The position numbers and the translations under genes are program-made. The notes below the pieces were generated by a model. That model saw only the letters and a list, made by a program, of their open reading frames with translations. It did not search any database and had not been told where the DNA came from. Below are positions 1 through 8,944 of a stretch of DNA of 64,000 nt, in pieces. The stretch lies in the NCBI GenBank assembly GCA_028281105.1, contig JANQKQ010000043.1, positions 1-64,000 on the forward strand. Direction: 5' to 3'. This stretch comes from Rhizobiaceae bacterium. Its GTDB lineage: Bacteria; Pseudomonadota; Alphaproteobacteria; Rhizobiales; Rhizobiaceae. Positions within the stretch are counted from its first letter, which is position 1; every line of letters starts with the position of its first letter.

Positions 1-1790
1 TCGATCGTCGCCGGGCCATCGTCTTCCGACACATCGGCGATCGTCACCGGGCCCGCGACGGCGGGGCCGTCGTTCTGACCGTTGACCGTGAAGCTCGCAG
101 TGTTGGTGACGGCGCCGCCATTGCCATCATCGATCGTGTAACTGACCGTGACGTCAGCGGTATCGCCCACGCCTAGGCCGTTAAACTGTGCGGGATCGAT
201 GTTGATGGTGCCGTCGCCATTGTCGGTGAAGGCCACGGACCCGGTGTTGCCGTCGCTGTCGGTAAAGCCAACGGTGATGCCGGTGACCGAAAGCGCATCT
301 CCATCCGCGTCCGAAGCGCCGTCGAGCAGGTTCACCACTGCCGGGCCGTCATCTTCGGACACATCGGCGATCGCCACCGGGCCCGCGACGGCGGGGCCGT
401 CGTTCTGGCCGTTGACAGTGAAGGTGGCCGTGTTCGTCACCGTGCCGCCATTGCCGTCTTCGATCGTGAAGCTCACCGAGACGTCGGCGGTATCGCCGGC
501 TCCCAGGTCGTCGAACTGAGCCGGATCGATGGTGATCGTGCCGTCACCATTGTCGGTGAAGACCACAGCTCCACTGTTGCCGTCGCTGTCGGTGAAGCTC
601 GCGGTGATACCGGTGACCGAAAGCACATCGCCATCGGCATCCGACGCGCCATCAAGCAGATCGATCGTCGCCGGACCGTCATGCTCCGACACATCGGCAA
701 TCGTCACGGGTCCCGCAACGGCGGGACCGTCGTTCTGACCGTTCACGGTAAAGGTGGCGGTATTCGGCACCGTCCCGCCATTGCCGTCATCGATGGTATA
801 GCTCACCGTGACGTCGGCTGTATCCCCCACGCCCAGGCTATTGAACTGCGCCGGATCAATCGTGATCGTGCCGTCGCCGTTGTCGGTGAAGGCGACCGAT
901 CCGGTGTTACCGTCGCTGTCGGTGAAGCCGGCGGTGATTCCGGTGACCGAGAGCGCATCGCCATCGGCATCCGACGCGCCGTCGAGCAGGTCGATCGTGG
1001 CAGGGCCTTCATCTTCGGAGATGTCCGCGATGGTGATGGGACCCGCAACGGCGGGGTCGGTATTGGAACTGGTTGGATCGATCTCGACCCCATCCACCAG
1101 AACCTTCAGATTCTCAAATCGGCGGGCTTTGAGATCAAAGGCGTCGAATTGGAAGGCTTTGCAACGCGCATACCACCAGGGGGAGTTTGCGCTGTTGGAA
1201 AGAAACTGAAGATAGTCGTCGACGTCTGCCTTGACGTCCGCCCTCGCCCATTCTGCCGCGGAGAAGGCAAGGGTCAGCGTGTCGCTTCCACGGCCACCAT
1301 CATAATAGTCCCAGCTGCCTGCATTTTCCGCCATGGTGTAGATGGCTTCGTCATTGCCTCTTCCGGCCAGGATAATGTCGCTGTGGGCGCCGCCGTCGAC
1401 GATGTCGTCTCCCTTGCCGGCGATGATCAGGTCGCATCCCGCGCCACCCTGGATATTGTCGTCTCCTCTGCCGCCGATGATGAAGTCATTTCCCGAACCG
1501 CCATCGATAACGTCGTGGCCGCTTCCACCGTTGATGAAGTCATGCCCGGAACCGCCATCGACGACATCGTTGCCGGACCCGGCGTAAATCCAATCGTTTC
1601 CCGAACCCCCATCGACGGTGTCGTTTCCGCTGCCCGCGGCTATGAAATCGTGGCCCGATCCGCCGTCGACGGTGTCATCGCCCGCTCCGGCAAAAACCAC
1701 GTCATGGCCGCCGCCAGCATCGATATCGTCGTCGCCGCGCGTGCCGACGATGAAATTTGAACGCCCGTTTCCCTGGATTGTCCTGCCCAT
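1..1790 (-). CDS. RTX/VCBS-type giant repeat protein, N-terminal part (partial)
   Basis: Reading on the minus strand from an ATG at 1790 gives 596 codons without a stop up to the window edge, so the C-terminus is missing. Residues about 1-150 are glycine/aspartate-rich nonapeptides of the GGSGxDxI type, typical calcium-binding RTX (hemolysin-type) repeats. A tryptophan- and tyrosine-containing linker follows (about 150-240). From about residue 244 come tandem units of exactly 110 residues (330 bp) with SDADGD, FTDNGDGT and VNGQNDGP motifs, as in VCBS/cadherin-like adhesin repeats. Three full units and part of a fourth are visible and are almost identical in DNA. Such proteins are normally secreted by type I systems and act in adhesion or biofilm. 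RTX repeats are usually C-terminal, so their N-terminal place is odd. A GGGAG ribosome-binding site lies before the ATG. Function is inferred from repeats only. Confidence 0.85.
   Translation of the reverse strand, partial: MGRTIQGNGRSNFIVGTRGDDDIDAGGGHDVVFAGAGDDTVDGGSGHDFIAAGSGNDTVDGGSGNDWIYAGSGNDVVDGGSGHDFINGGSGHDVIDGGSGNDFIIGGRGDDNIQGGAGCDLIIAGKGDDIVDGGAHSDIILAGRGNDEAIYTMAENAGSWDYYDGGRGSDTLTLAFSAAEWARADVKADVDDYLQFLSNSANSPWWYARCKAFQFDAFDLKARRFENLKVLVDGVEIDPTSSNTDPAVAGPITIADISEDEGPATIDLLDGASDADGDALSVTGITAGFTDSDGNTGSVAFTDNGDGTITIDPAQFNSLGVGDTADVTVSYTIDDGNGGTVPNTATFTVNGQNDGPAVAGPVTIADVSEHDGPATIDLLDGASDADGDVLSVTGITASFTDSDGNSGAVVFTDNGDGTITIDPAQFDDLGAGDTADVSVSFTIEDGNGGTVTNTATFTVNGQNDGPAVAGPVAIADVSEDDGPAVVNLLDGASDADGDALSVTGITVGFTDSDGNTGSVAFTDNGDGTINIDPAQFNGLGVGDTADVTVSYTIDDGNGGAVTNTASFTVNGQNDGPAVAGPVTIADVSEDDGPATI
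52..1041. repeat. Tandem 330-bp coding repeats
   Basis: Three complete 330-bp units (about 52-381, 382-711, 712-1041) lie head to tail, and a fourth is cut by the window start. The junction sequence around the conserved gcgacggcggg stretch recurs at 51, 381, 711 and 1041, exactly one period apart. They encode the 110-residue VCBS-like units of the minus-strand repeat protein. The low divergence suggests recent duplication or gene conversion, and such arrays often vary in copy number and misassemble. Confidence 0.9.
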
Positions 1791-2423
1791 GACCTAGCTC
1801 CCACAGCGTTTGCATTTCGGATCGCCAGATCCGAAAAATTTCGATGTCGCCACATCTGTGTTTGGGAGCTCTTCTGGAAGTAATATCACAGATATCAATA
1901 CGATACGCCGATCTCGAGCTCTCCGATTGTATTTTTGCGCAGCGCTTTCCTTAAACCGCTACGTTTTCAGCGCGTTGCCGGTTATGCAGATTGGCTATGA
2001 TTAAGGCCAATTGTAATTCGAAATGCGGGATATTCAGGATGTGAATAAAGGGGTGGGGAGGGAATGATCGCGTTGGGGTTTGGCGTGCCGGTCCGCAGGT
2101 GTGACCGAGCGAACTCACGCGATCCTATTTTTTGAGTCTACGGGAGAATGGGCGCGCCCGAATTTGAACGTTGATGTCCAAGGTGGCAGGGCAATCCAGC
2201 GGATAGCTTCAAAGCTCAATGGAGCTGGACTTCCCCATCGTTTTCGTGGATCCACGGCCACAGATCGTCGACCGATAAATAATATTGCGAGCTAAACGCA
2301 TATACTACAAATAACTCTTCCAGACGGATTCAACTTATCTCCACCATTGGCTTGAATTAGAAGCATCAATTGACCAAACAGCTTAGCATTGCAATATTCT
2401 TATTATGAGGCTCTGATATTTCG
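1791..2423. other. Intergenic region between repeat protein and KAP NTPase
   Basis: About 630 bp without a convincing gene; short open frames here lack ribosome-binding sites and codon bias. It must hold the divergent promoters of the two flanking genes. The clear structure is a perfect 8-bp inverted repeat at 1816-1835, listed separately. The part next to the KAP gene is AT-rich. Confidence 0.6.
1816..1835. promoter_or_regulatory. Perfect palindrome upstream of the repeat-protein gene
   Basis: TTCGGATC and GATCCGAA face each other across 4 nt, 26 bp upstream of the start codon at 1790, followed on the plus strand by AAATTT. It could be an operator for a dimeric regulator or a 5'-leader hairpin. 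No known consensus was recognised. Confidence 0.3.
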
Positions 2424-5400
2424 ATGACATTGGTGAACTTGCGCCGGTTCACTGAGAAACGAATGGCGAGCATGTCGAAACTCAAATCGCAAACCGCCGG
2501 TTCCGGCTCAAGTTCGGCACAACCCGATCTGTCGGGCACCATATCCGAACCACAGACCGGCAGCGCCCGGTTCGAGAGTCCGTTGGCCTGGGGCGTCATC
2601 GTGCTGGCGGCGGCGCTCGCTTGTGCGATCCTGTCGGTCAACAAGTTCTGCTGCTCGAAACCGGACGGCAACCCGTTCTGGCCGCCGGCCGGTTCCCCGC
2701 TTCCGGCATTCTTGTCCGCGCTCCAGCCCATCGCGGACCGCCTGCCGCCGTTCTTCAACCCAGGTCACGAGCCCGCCTATGCGGCGCACGATTATCTGCC
2801 GATCGGCCCGCGCGATCAGTTTTTTCATCGCAGGCGCATCGAGGAGTGGTCGGGCGAAGACTCGCCGATCAACGGCCTGGTTCGCACCGAAGAAGACAAT
2901 CCGTGGATCATCCGGCACGTGGGGACGTCGAGTGTTTCAGTGCTGCGGTTGGTTGTGTCGGCCGACGGAAGGCGGGTGGGTGCGATCGGCAGGGACGGTC
3001 AAGTCTACGTCTACCACGTCAGTGAGGGCATCTGGGAGCTACAGTTTTTTATTGGCGCCGGGGTGGGGAACGCGACGGCGCTGGACCCTGCCTCGAGACT
3101 GATCTTCGGCGAAAACCGGATTCAATACGCCGAGGGCGACAGGTTGCGGAATCGTGTTTCGTTTTTCCCTTCCGCCGTAAACGCGGTGACCGAAATCGGC
3201 AAAACCGGCATCCGCGTGGCGGTTGGCGATGCAGGCGCAATCTACCTTGGTGTGCCAATTGTTGAAGGTTTGTTAGATCAAGCGAATGCGAAGGACGAAG
3301 CTGGAATTCAGCCGGGATCGCCCGTATCCATCGTGGTAGGCAAGGAAGTGCTCGGAGAAACGGCCGGTCTGATCTGGCAACAGATCGAGGTTCCGGCCCA
3401 GGGCCAGGTCGGGCCAGACCTGCAAGCGGTTCATTTCGTTGACGAGCTTGGCGTCGCAGTCGGCAAGGGCGGAGCCGTCATGGTCACCTATGATGGAGGC
3501 GTGACCTGGCGTTCGGGCGTCATCGGCGGCGGCCCCAATCTCACCGACATCCGCGTCAATCGCGAGCGGAACTACGCGGTCGCCATTGGCCGACCGACCT
3601 CGGCCGACGCGCCCGATCACGGTGTATTGTACAAGACCGAAACCCTACCCCTAGAGGGAGGCGGCATCGGCGAGTGGCAGGCCGTGCCCTGGCAGGCCGG
3701 GGCACCGCTGGTGGCATATCTGGCCGCCATCCTCGCCGTTTGCGCGGCTCTGGCGGGCGCGTATTTCGTGCGCCTATCGTGGTTGACAGATCCGGAACCG
3801 GCGGACCGGCCCGTCGCCGCCAGCGAATCGGACCGGGTGATCGGCTGGGACGACCCGGATGCCTTGGGGCTGAAGCCCTTGGCGATGCAGGTATCGATGT
3901 TCCTGCGCAACGCGCAGACCGAGCCGCCGCTGGTTCTGGGCGTCGCCGGGGGTTGGGGATCGGGCAAGAGTTCGTTGATGAACCTGCTGTGCGAGGACCT
4001 GCAGCGGCGCGGCACCTCGGCGGTCAAGTTCAACGCCTGGCATCATCAAAGCGAGGAGCACCTGCTGGCCGCGCTGTTCGAGGCGGTGCGCACCCGTGCG
4101 ATCCCGCGAATGTGGACCATGCGCGGGCTGTGGTTCCGCGCCCGTCTGATCGGGCCGAGGCTTCGGAATCAAATGCTCGCCGCCCTGCCGGTCTTGCTGC
4201 TGTTGGTGGTGGCGGTGATCGTGGGCGCCCTGCTCATCACCGAAGAGCAGGGGCAAGCTATATGGAAAGGGTCCAAAGAGTACTGGGACAGCCTGAAGGA
4301 GGAGAAGGGCGAATGGACCCTTGGCAACTATTCCTTTCTGGCCGTGCCGGGGCTAGGGGGGCTGGCGCTGTTCGTGTGGCTGCGTTCGCTGTGGGTGGCG
4401 CTGCCGGTCAAGCCGGCCAGCCTGCTGAAGAACTTCGCTTCGCTTTGGCGCATTACCGGGTTCGCCGACCGGCTGAGCTTCCGCTTCAAGTTCGGCCGCG
4501 CGTTCGGCGAGGTGTGCACCGCGCTGCGCATGCCCGGCGTACCGGGCCTGGTGATCTTCATCGACGATCTCGACCGCTGCCAGGCCGAGTCGGTTCTGTC
4601 GATCTTCGAGGCGGTGAACTATCTCGTCACCGTGGGCGACTGCATCGTGGTGATGGGGTTCGACCGGGCGCAGGTGGAGCATTCGATCGGCGCCGAACTC
4701 AAGGACATCGCCGACGGCATTCCCGATCGCGAGATCCCGTTCAACTTCGGCGGCGAAAAGGACGGCAAGCGGCGGGCCTATGCGCGCCACTATATGGAAA
4801 AGCTGATCAATCTGGAGATCACCATCCCGCAAATGACGCCGCAGGCGGCGGCGGAACTGGCTGAAGCAGGCGAGCGGCAGGCGCAAACAAGCGACGAAAT
4901 CGACAAACAATGGCTGACTCGCTCGCGGCCGCTCATCCTGCGAGGGCTGCGCGCGGCGAGCCTTGCGACACGCACGGCGATCATCCTCGTCGCGGGCGGA
5001 GCGTTCTGGCACTATGGCGGCGATCTCTATGCCAAGGTCGTGCAGCCTTCGGGAGATGAACCGCCCGACCCACCGCAAACGCAACCGGGCGACACAGACG
5101 GCGATAGCGTGCCGAACGAATCCGGGGCGGCCGGGGAAGCGGATGTCGGAACCGGTGGCGAACAGGTCCTCGCCCAGCCAGAGCCGCCGCCGACGCCTAT
5201 ATCGGCGCAATGGAACTACGAGGAGATGTGGGTGCTGGCGCCCGCGCTGGCGTTGGCGGTGTTGTTGGCGCTGTGGCTGTTCGCGCGGCGCGCCTACACG
5301 ATCTCGAAGAATGTCGAGCACGACCCGGACACGTTCGTCGATGCGCTCAAAGAGGCAAACATGGTGATCGAGGGCGTCAACGGCACGCCGCGGGCGATCA

Positions 5401-5882
5401 AGCGCTTCATGAACCGGATGCGGTTCGCCTCGGCCAGAATGCGACAGATCCACTATCAGGTGGGGTTTGTCGACCGGGTCGCCAGGGGGATGGGCTGGGT
5501 AAGCAAGGAGTTCGAGACGCGGGCGGAAAGCGCGCCGACGATCGCCGACAAACAGGTCGTAGCACTGGGCGCTACGGAGGTTTTTCTGCGCCGGCTGCCC
5601 GACCCGGACACCGACCATCCCGAACCGCGCAAGCTTATTGACAACTACCTTGGAAGGATCGACCAGGCTTCGCAAGTCAATGAAATCGGTGAAAAGATCA
5701 AAAAACTGCTCGTTGCCGCCAAGGTCGGCAAGGCGGAGATGAAGACCTACTCGCGCACGTTGCACTCCTCACATGGCGCGCCGGCCGACGATGACGACAG
5801 TGGCGATCGAGACAGCTCTTCATCAACCCGCCCATCCCCGCAGCGGGACCATTTGCGCGAGCAAAGCGAAGCGGCCGAGTAG
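2424..5882 (+). CDS. KAP-family P-loop NTPase with periplasmic BNR/Ycf48-like segment
   Basis: This 1152-residue multidomain membrane ATPase has a Walker A GGWGSGKSS near residues 509-517 and a Walker B LVIFIDDLDRC near 709-718. Two hydrophobic segments (about 587-606 and 641-660) lie between them, the hallmark of KAP NTPases, and further membrane segments lie near 848-866 and 935-954. An N-terminal membrane helix (about 53-73) and another at 428-449 bracket a soluble region. That region carries an Asp-box-like TYDGGVTW and repeated aromatic/glycine motifs resembling BNR or Ycf48-like beta-propellers. Predicted topology puts this segment in the periplasm and the NTPase in the cytoplasm. KAP proteins include the phage-exclusion protein PifA, so a defence or stress role is possible but inferred. 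The gene stands alone. The start could also be the ATG at 2463. Confidence 0.85.
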   Translation: MTLVNLRRFTEKRMASMSKLKSQTAGSGSSSAQPDLSGTISEPQTGSARFESPLAWGVIVLAAALACAILSVNKFCCSKPDGNPFWPPAGSPLPAFLSALQPIADRLPPFFNPGHEPAYAAHDYLPIGPRDQFFHRRRIEEWSGEDSPINGLVRTEEDNPWIIRHVGTSSVSVLRLVVSADGRRVGAIGRDGQVYVYHVSEGIWELQFFIGAGVGNATALDPASRLIFGENRIQYAEGDRLRNRVSFFPSAVNAVTEIGKTGIRVAVGDAGAIYLGVPIVEGLLDQANAKDEAGIQPGSPVSIVVGKEVLGETAGLIWQQIEVPAQGQVGPDLQAVHFVDELGVAVGKGGAVMVTYDGGVTWRSGVIGGGPNLTDIRVNRERNYAVAIGRPTSADAPDHGVLYKTETLPLEGGGIGEWQAVPWQAGAPLVAYLAAILAVCAALAGAYFVRLSWLTDPEPADRPVAASESDRVIGWDDPDALGLKPLAMQVSMFLRNAQTEPPLVLGVAGGWGSGKSSLMNLLCEDLQRRGTSAVKFNAWHHQSEEHLLAALFEAVRTRAIPRMWTMRGLWFRARLIGPRLRNQMLAALPVLLLLVVAVIVGALLITEEQGQAIWKGSKEYWDSLKEEKGEWTLGNYSFLAVPGLGGLALFVWLRSLWVALPVKPASLLKNFASLWRITGFADRLSFRFKFGRAFGEVCTALRMPGVPGLVIFIDDLDRCQAESVLSIFEAVNYLVTVGDCIVVMGFDRAQVEHSIGAELKDIADGIPDREIPFNFGGEKDGKRRAYARHYMEKLINLEITIPQMTPQAAAELAEAGERQAQTSDEIDKQWLTRSRPLILRGLRAASLATRTAIILVAGGAFWHYGGDLYAKVVQPSGDEPPDPPQTQPGDTDGDSVPNESGAAGEADVGTGGEQVLAQPEPPPTPISAQWNYEEMWVLAPALALAVLLALWLFARRAYTISKNVEHDPDTFVDALKEANMVIEGVNGTPRAIKRFMNRMRFASARMRQIHYQVGFVDRVARGMGWVSKEFETRAESAPTIADKQVVALGATEVFLRRLPDPDTDHPEPRKLIDNYLGRIDQASQVNEIGEKIKKLLVAAKVGKAEMKTYSRTLHSSHGAPADDDDSGDRDSSSSTRPSPQRDHLREQSEAAE

Positions 5883-6216
5883 GGCAATATCCACCCCACA
5901 TCCGTGCAAACAAGCCGGTCGTCGACCCGCCCGCCTCTATAGCTGCCTAAGACCGGCATTGCTTCAAGGCCAGTCATCTGCGGGCAAATGAATTAATTAT
6001 CAACTGGGCATTAAAAATATTCATGATTTCAATGTGATGATTAATTATTCTATTGGGATTTTTCTGAAATAGTGCAAGAAACATAATATTTCTTATTTTT
6101 CTTGAATTGAGCTATAATTGATAAGATCAACAATCCCCCTAGTTTCGAAGGTAACTTGTTGATTAGAGTTTATAGTTTAGTTTCAAATAGTTATGTGATC
6201 AGGGGAAACTCCATCC
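5883..6216. other. AT-rich intergenic region with candidate promoter
   Basis: About 330 bp, far more AT-rich than the surroundings, with repeated attaatta stretches at its centre. A consensus TATAAT at 6113-6118 has a poor -35 (TTCTTA, 6090-6095) at 17 bp spacing and would serve the ferritin-like gene at 6217. No gene is seen. The base composition change suggests acquired DNA. Confidence 0.45.
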
Positions 6217-7434
6217 ATGGCGATAGATACCAGGGAAGAGCTGATCGGCGCCCTGCACGAGGCAAGCGAGATCGAGCATGGGCTGCTTGTCCAATACCTC
6301 TATGCCATCCTGACAATGAAGAGACGGCTGGACGAGGGCCTCACACCGCGCCAGCAAATGTTGGCGCGAAGCTGGCAGTCGAGCATGTTGCGGGTCGCGC
6401 GGGAGGAAATGGCCCATCTCGGTATTGTGTCAAACCTGCTCGCATCGATTGGGGCGGGACCCTGGTTTGATCGCCCGAACATGCCTCTCGAAACGGGCTA
6501 CTATCCGTTTCCGTTTGATCTTCAACCTTTCAGTGACGAAGCGCTCTACCGCTTTCTCGTCTTTGAGCTGCCGCGAGGAATGGGTCTGCCGCCAAAACCC
6601 GGCGAAGACCCGCGAGCCGGCGCGTTGCTGTCGGCGGTAGCACCCGCACCAGACCCGCTGGAGTATGAATTCGTAGGCGAATTGTACGCCAAGATCGCCG
6701 CGGGTTTTCAAGCCATCCCCGAAGACGAGCTCTTCATCGGCCCGCCCGAGGCCCAGATGGAGTGGCGAAATATCGGAGACGGCATCCCTGCGATCACAAC
6801 TCGCGCCCGGGCTCTGGAAGCGATCGATTTCATCGTTGAGCAAGGCGAGGGTTCATCTCAGATTGTGGAGACGGCACATTTCGCCCGATTCCAGGCCATC
6901 CGGATCGAATATTTCGATCAAGGCGGCTTCGCCGCCTCGCGACCGGTTCCGGTAAACCCCGCTACCCGACAGTTTCCCGAAGTCTCCGGTCCCGTGACGC
7001 TGATCGAAAACGAACAATCGATCTTTGCCGCCGAGACATTCAATGCGGTCTACGGTGTGATGCTGCTGCTGCTTTCGCAATCATTTGCCATGGCGCCGGG
7101 CAACCAGGCGCAGATCGCTCTTCGCCTTGCTTTGCAACGGGCGTCGGGACAGATCATGAGCGTGGCGGTACGGCCCTTGGGCGAGATTGTCTCAGAAATG
7201 CCGTTGGCGGATCCGTCGGCAGCCGAGCGTGCGGGTCCTTGCTTTGAGGTTTACGGCGATGTTTCGGCATCTCCCTATCCTGAGGCCCAGTGGGCCATTC
7301 TGTTTGAACGATTCAACCGGTCTATCGATGCCTGCAGGGAGCTGGGCACCGAAATACCCCGCGCCGCTTTGGTAGCGGAAACGCTCGGTTACCTCAGACG
7401 AAATCTCGAGACCGCGAGAAGGGTAGCAAGCTGA
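6217..7434 (+). CDS. Ferritin-like domain protein (VioB/RebD C-terminal-like)
   Basis: 405 residues. The N-terminal region carries helices with candidate metal ligands: E15, E18, E20/H21 and an E64-x-x-H67 motif within EEMAH. This fits the ferritin-like family found in iminophenyl-pyruvate dimer synthases of bisindole pathways (VioB, RebD) and in many stand-alone proteins. Members are di-iron or haem-linked oxidative enzymes; the substrate here is unknown. An AGGGG ribosome-binding site lies 11 nt before the ATG. The next gene starts inside the stop codon (TGATG), so the two are translationally coupled. The neighbouring tyrosinase and metallopeptidase suggest an oxidative or secondary-metabolite function, which is inference. 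Confidence 0.7.
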   Translation: MAIDTREELIGALHEASEIEHGLLVQYLYAILTMKRRLDEGLTPRQQMLARSWQSSMLRVAREEMAHLGIVSNLLASIGAGPWFDRPNMPLETGYYPFPFDLQPFSDEALYRFLVFELPRGMGLPPKPGEDPRAGALLSAVAPAPDPLEYEFVGELYAKIAAGFQAIPEDELFIGPPEAQMEWRNIGDGIPAITTRARALEAIDFIVEQGEGSSQIVETAHFARFQAIRIEYFDQGGFAASRPVPVNPATRQFPEVSGPVTLIENEQSIFAAETFNAVYGVMLLLLSQSFAMAPGNQAQIALRLALQRASGQIMSVAVRPLGEIVSEMPLADPSAAERAGPCFEVYGDVSASPYPEAQWAILFERFNRSIDACRELGTEIPRAALVAETLGYLRRNLETARRVAS

Positions 7435-8276
7435 TGTTGATAATTGGCTTCTCTGGCTGGGCGCTTTGCAGACTGGCAACTGATCCGGATCCTTTCGATG
7501 ATCCGCGCGGAAATCTCTCGTCATTTAGGCAACTTGCCTATGCTGGCGAGCCCGACCTTGATCGCACGATCTATTTCAACAACCCCGACTATGTGCGCCC
7601 CTATTGCGATCCGATCGGCGTTTCAGTCACGCAGGTAACCTTGGGAGGCACCCAGTCGACCGATCATCCGCTGCTTGGCAAACCGGTCGATCTGATTGAC
7701 AAGCCAGCGCTGGAAGGCCGCAATCACGTAATCTCCTTCGACGGCGCAGAACCGATATTTCCTTTTCACCTCAGGGTGGGCGATTCAGACAGAACCGTTT
7801 CGCGCGCCAAGCTTCCGCAGGATACCGACTACCCCTTCACCGAATATAACCCACTTCAAGACGGTGTAAGCACGGCGACGATCAACGCGGCCGTGGGGCG
7901 CTCATCGCATCTTAGTCAGTGGACCACCCGACTGGCCGCGCTAAGAACGGACCTTCAGACCGCAAGCGACGACGCCAAGCCCGGCCTGGAAGAGCGCATT
8001 GCGATGCTTGAGGAAGAGATCGGCAATCCAAGGGGACTGCACACGGGTCTGTTCAGGTTCTCAATGCGTTGGCGCAACCAACTTGACGGGCCGATCCATG
8101 GCGACGCTGACACATTGGGCATAGTCACCGACGCGGCCAAACCTTGGACTGTCGACTTGTGGTTCGGCGGCTATGACGCCGACGCTCAAGGATTTTACTG
8201 TTCAGGAACGGTCGAAGTGCCGGAGGCTGACGAGGCGCCGACCCCAGCCACCTTCGTAAGGAGTGCGGTCGCTTGA
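7434..8276 (+). CDS. Conserved-looking protein of unknown function, coupled to ferritin-like protein
   Basis: 280 residues, not recognised. The sequence is acidic and soluble, with no membrane helix beyond a weakly hydrophobic start (residues 1-15) that includes a cysteine. A charged helical stretch (about 165-200) could form a short coiled coil. The C-terminal third is rich in Trp, Gly and Asp and looks like beta-structure. The ATG overlaps the upstream TGA by one base and the end overlaps the next gene by 4 nt, so it is the middle gene of a coupled three-gene unit. It probably works with the ferritin-like protein, perhaps as a partner subunit; this rests only on gene linkage. Confidence 0.6.
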   Translation: MLIIGFSGWALCRLATDPDPFDDPRGNLSSFRQLAYAGEPDLDRTIYFNNPDYVRPYCDPIGVSVTQVTLGGTQSTDHPLLGKPVDLIDKPALEGRNHVISFDGAEPIFPFHLRVGDSDRTVSRAKLPQDTDYPFTEYNPLQDGVSTATINAAVGRSSHLSQWTTRLAALRTDLQTASDDAKPGLEERIAMLEEEIGNPRGLHTGLFRFSMRWRNQLDGPIHGDADTLGIVTDAAKPWTVDLWFGGYDADAQGFYCSGTVEVPEADEAPTPATFVRSAVA

Positions 8277-8905
8277 TCCTCCGACTTGCCGCCATCGCAA
8301 CCCTGATCTTGGCCTTTGTTCTTGTGCCATTTCTTCTTTGGGAGAAACCGATCTCAGAGGCGTTGAACGTTTTTGTGAATACGCAAGAAGGCAGATTCGT
8401 TGTGTTGGCGGCGGTCGTTCTGGCTTTGTCGGTAGACATCTTCCTTCCAATTCCCTCCAGCATTGTCAGCGTTACAGGGCTGGTGGCTTTGGGCCCGGGG
8501 CTCGGCATTCCGGCAATTTGGCTTGGGATGACTGTCGGATGCGTCTTGGGTTACGTCCTGGGCCGAAGCGGAGGTGCGGCACTTGCAAGTCGCATTACCG
8601 GGCCCGATGCGCTCGCCCGAGCCGCCGAAGTTGCCTCCCGCCGAGGCCTCGCCCTTGTCGCTCTGACCCGACCTGTGCCGGTTCTTGCGGAAGCCGCTGT
8701 TCTTTTCGCCGGAACGGTTTCGATGCACTGGCCGAGGTTCCTGACCATAGCCGCCCTTGCGAACCTGGGAGTCGCCCTTGCCTATGCCCTGATCGTTCAG
8801 TCGGGCATTTCGCATGGGGCATTCCTACCAGCCATCATTGGGGCTTTTGTTGTGCCGGGCGCCGCTCTTGTTCTTGCTCCGACATTTGGGAGGAGCCGGC
8901 TCTGA
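8273..8905 (+). CDS. DedA/SNARE-associated (VTT-domain) membrane protein
   Basis: 210 residues with about five hydrophobic segments. The middle contains G-x-x-x-G-rich helices and an arginine-proline motif, LTRPVPVLAE, characteristic of VTT/DedA proteins, which act as lipid scramblases or flippases in the inner membrane. The start is a TTG overlapping the previous stop (TTGA), so expression is coupled. The link of a DedA-like protein with a ferritin-like protein and a protease is unusual. Assignment to the superfamily is fairly sure; the lipid substrate is unknown. Confidence 0.75.
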   Translation: MILRLAAIATLILAFVLVPFLLWEKPISEALNVFVNTQEGRFVVLAAVVLALSVDIFLPIPSSIVSVTGLVALGPGLGIPAIWLGMTVGCVLGYVLGRSGGAALASRITGPDALARAAEVASRRGLALVALTRPVPVLAEAAVLFAGTVSMHWPRFLTIAALANLGVALAYALIVQSGISHGAFLPAIIGAFVVPGAALVLAPTFGRSRL

Positions 8906-8944
8906 ATAGAACCCGCTAGAAATGAAGGCCATTGGAGGGGAAAA

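Noticed and set aside
52..1041. Regular repeats that might be taken for a CRISPR array
   Set aside because: Units are 330 bp, coding and contiguous, without spacers.
681..1760. Long plus-strand open frame rich in V, A, D and I
   Set aside because: It is the complement of the minus-strand RTX/VCBS gene; glycine/aspartate repeats leave the opposite strand open. The minus-strand reading shows clear domains.
2080..2295. Small plus-strand open frame in the spacer before the KAP gene
   Set aside because: No ribosome-binding site, no recognisable composition or conserved motif.
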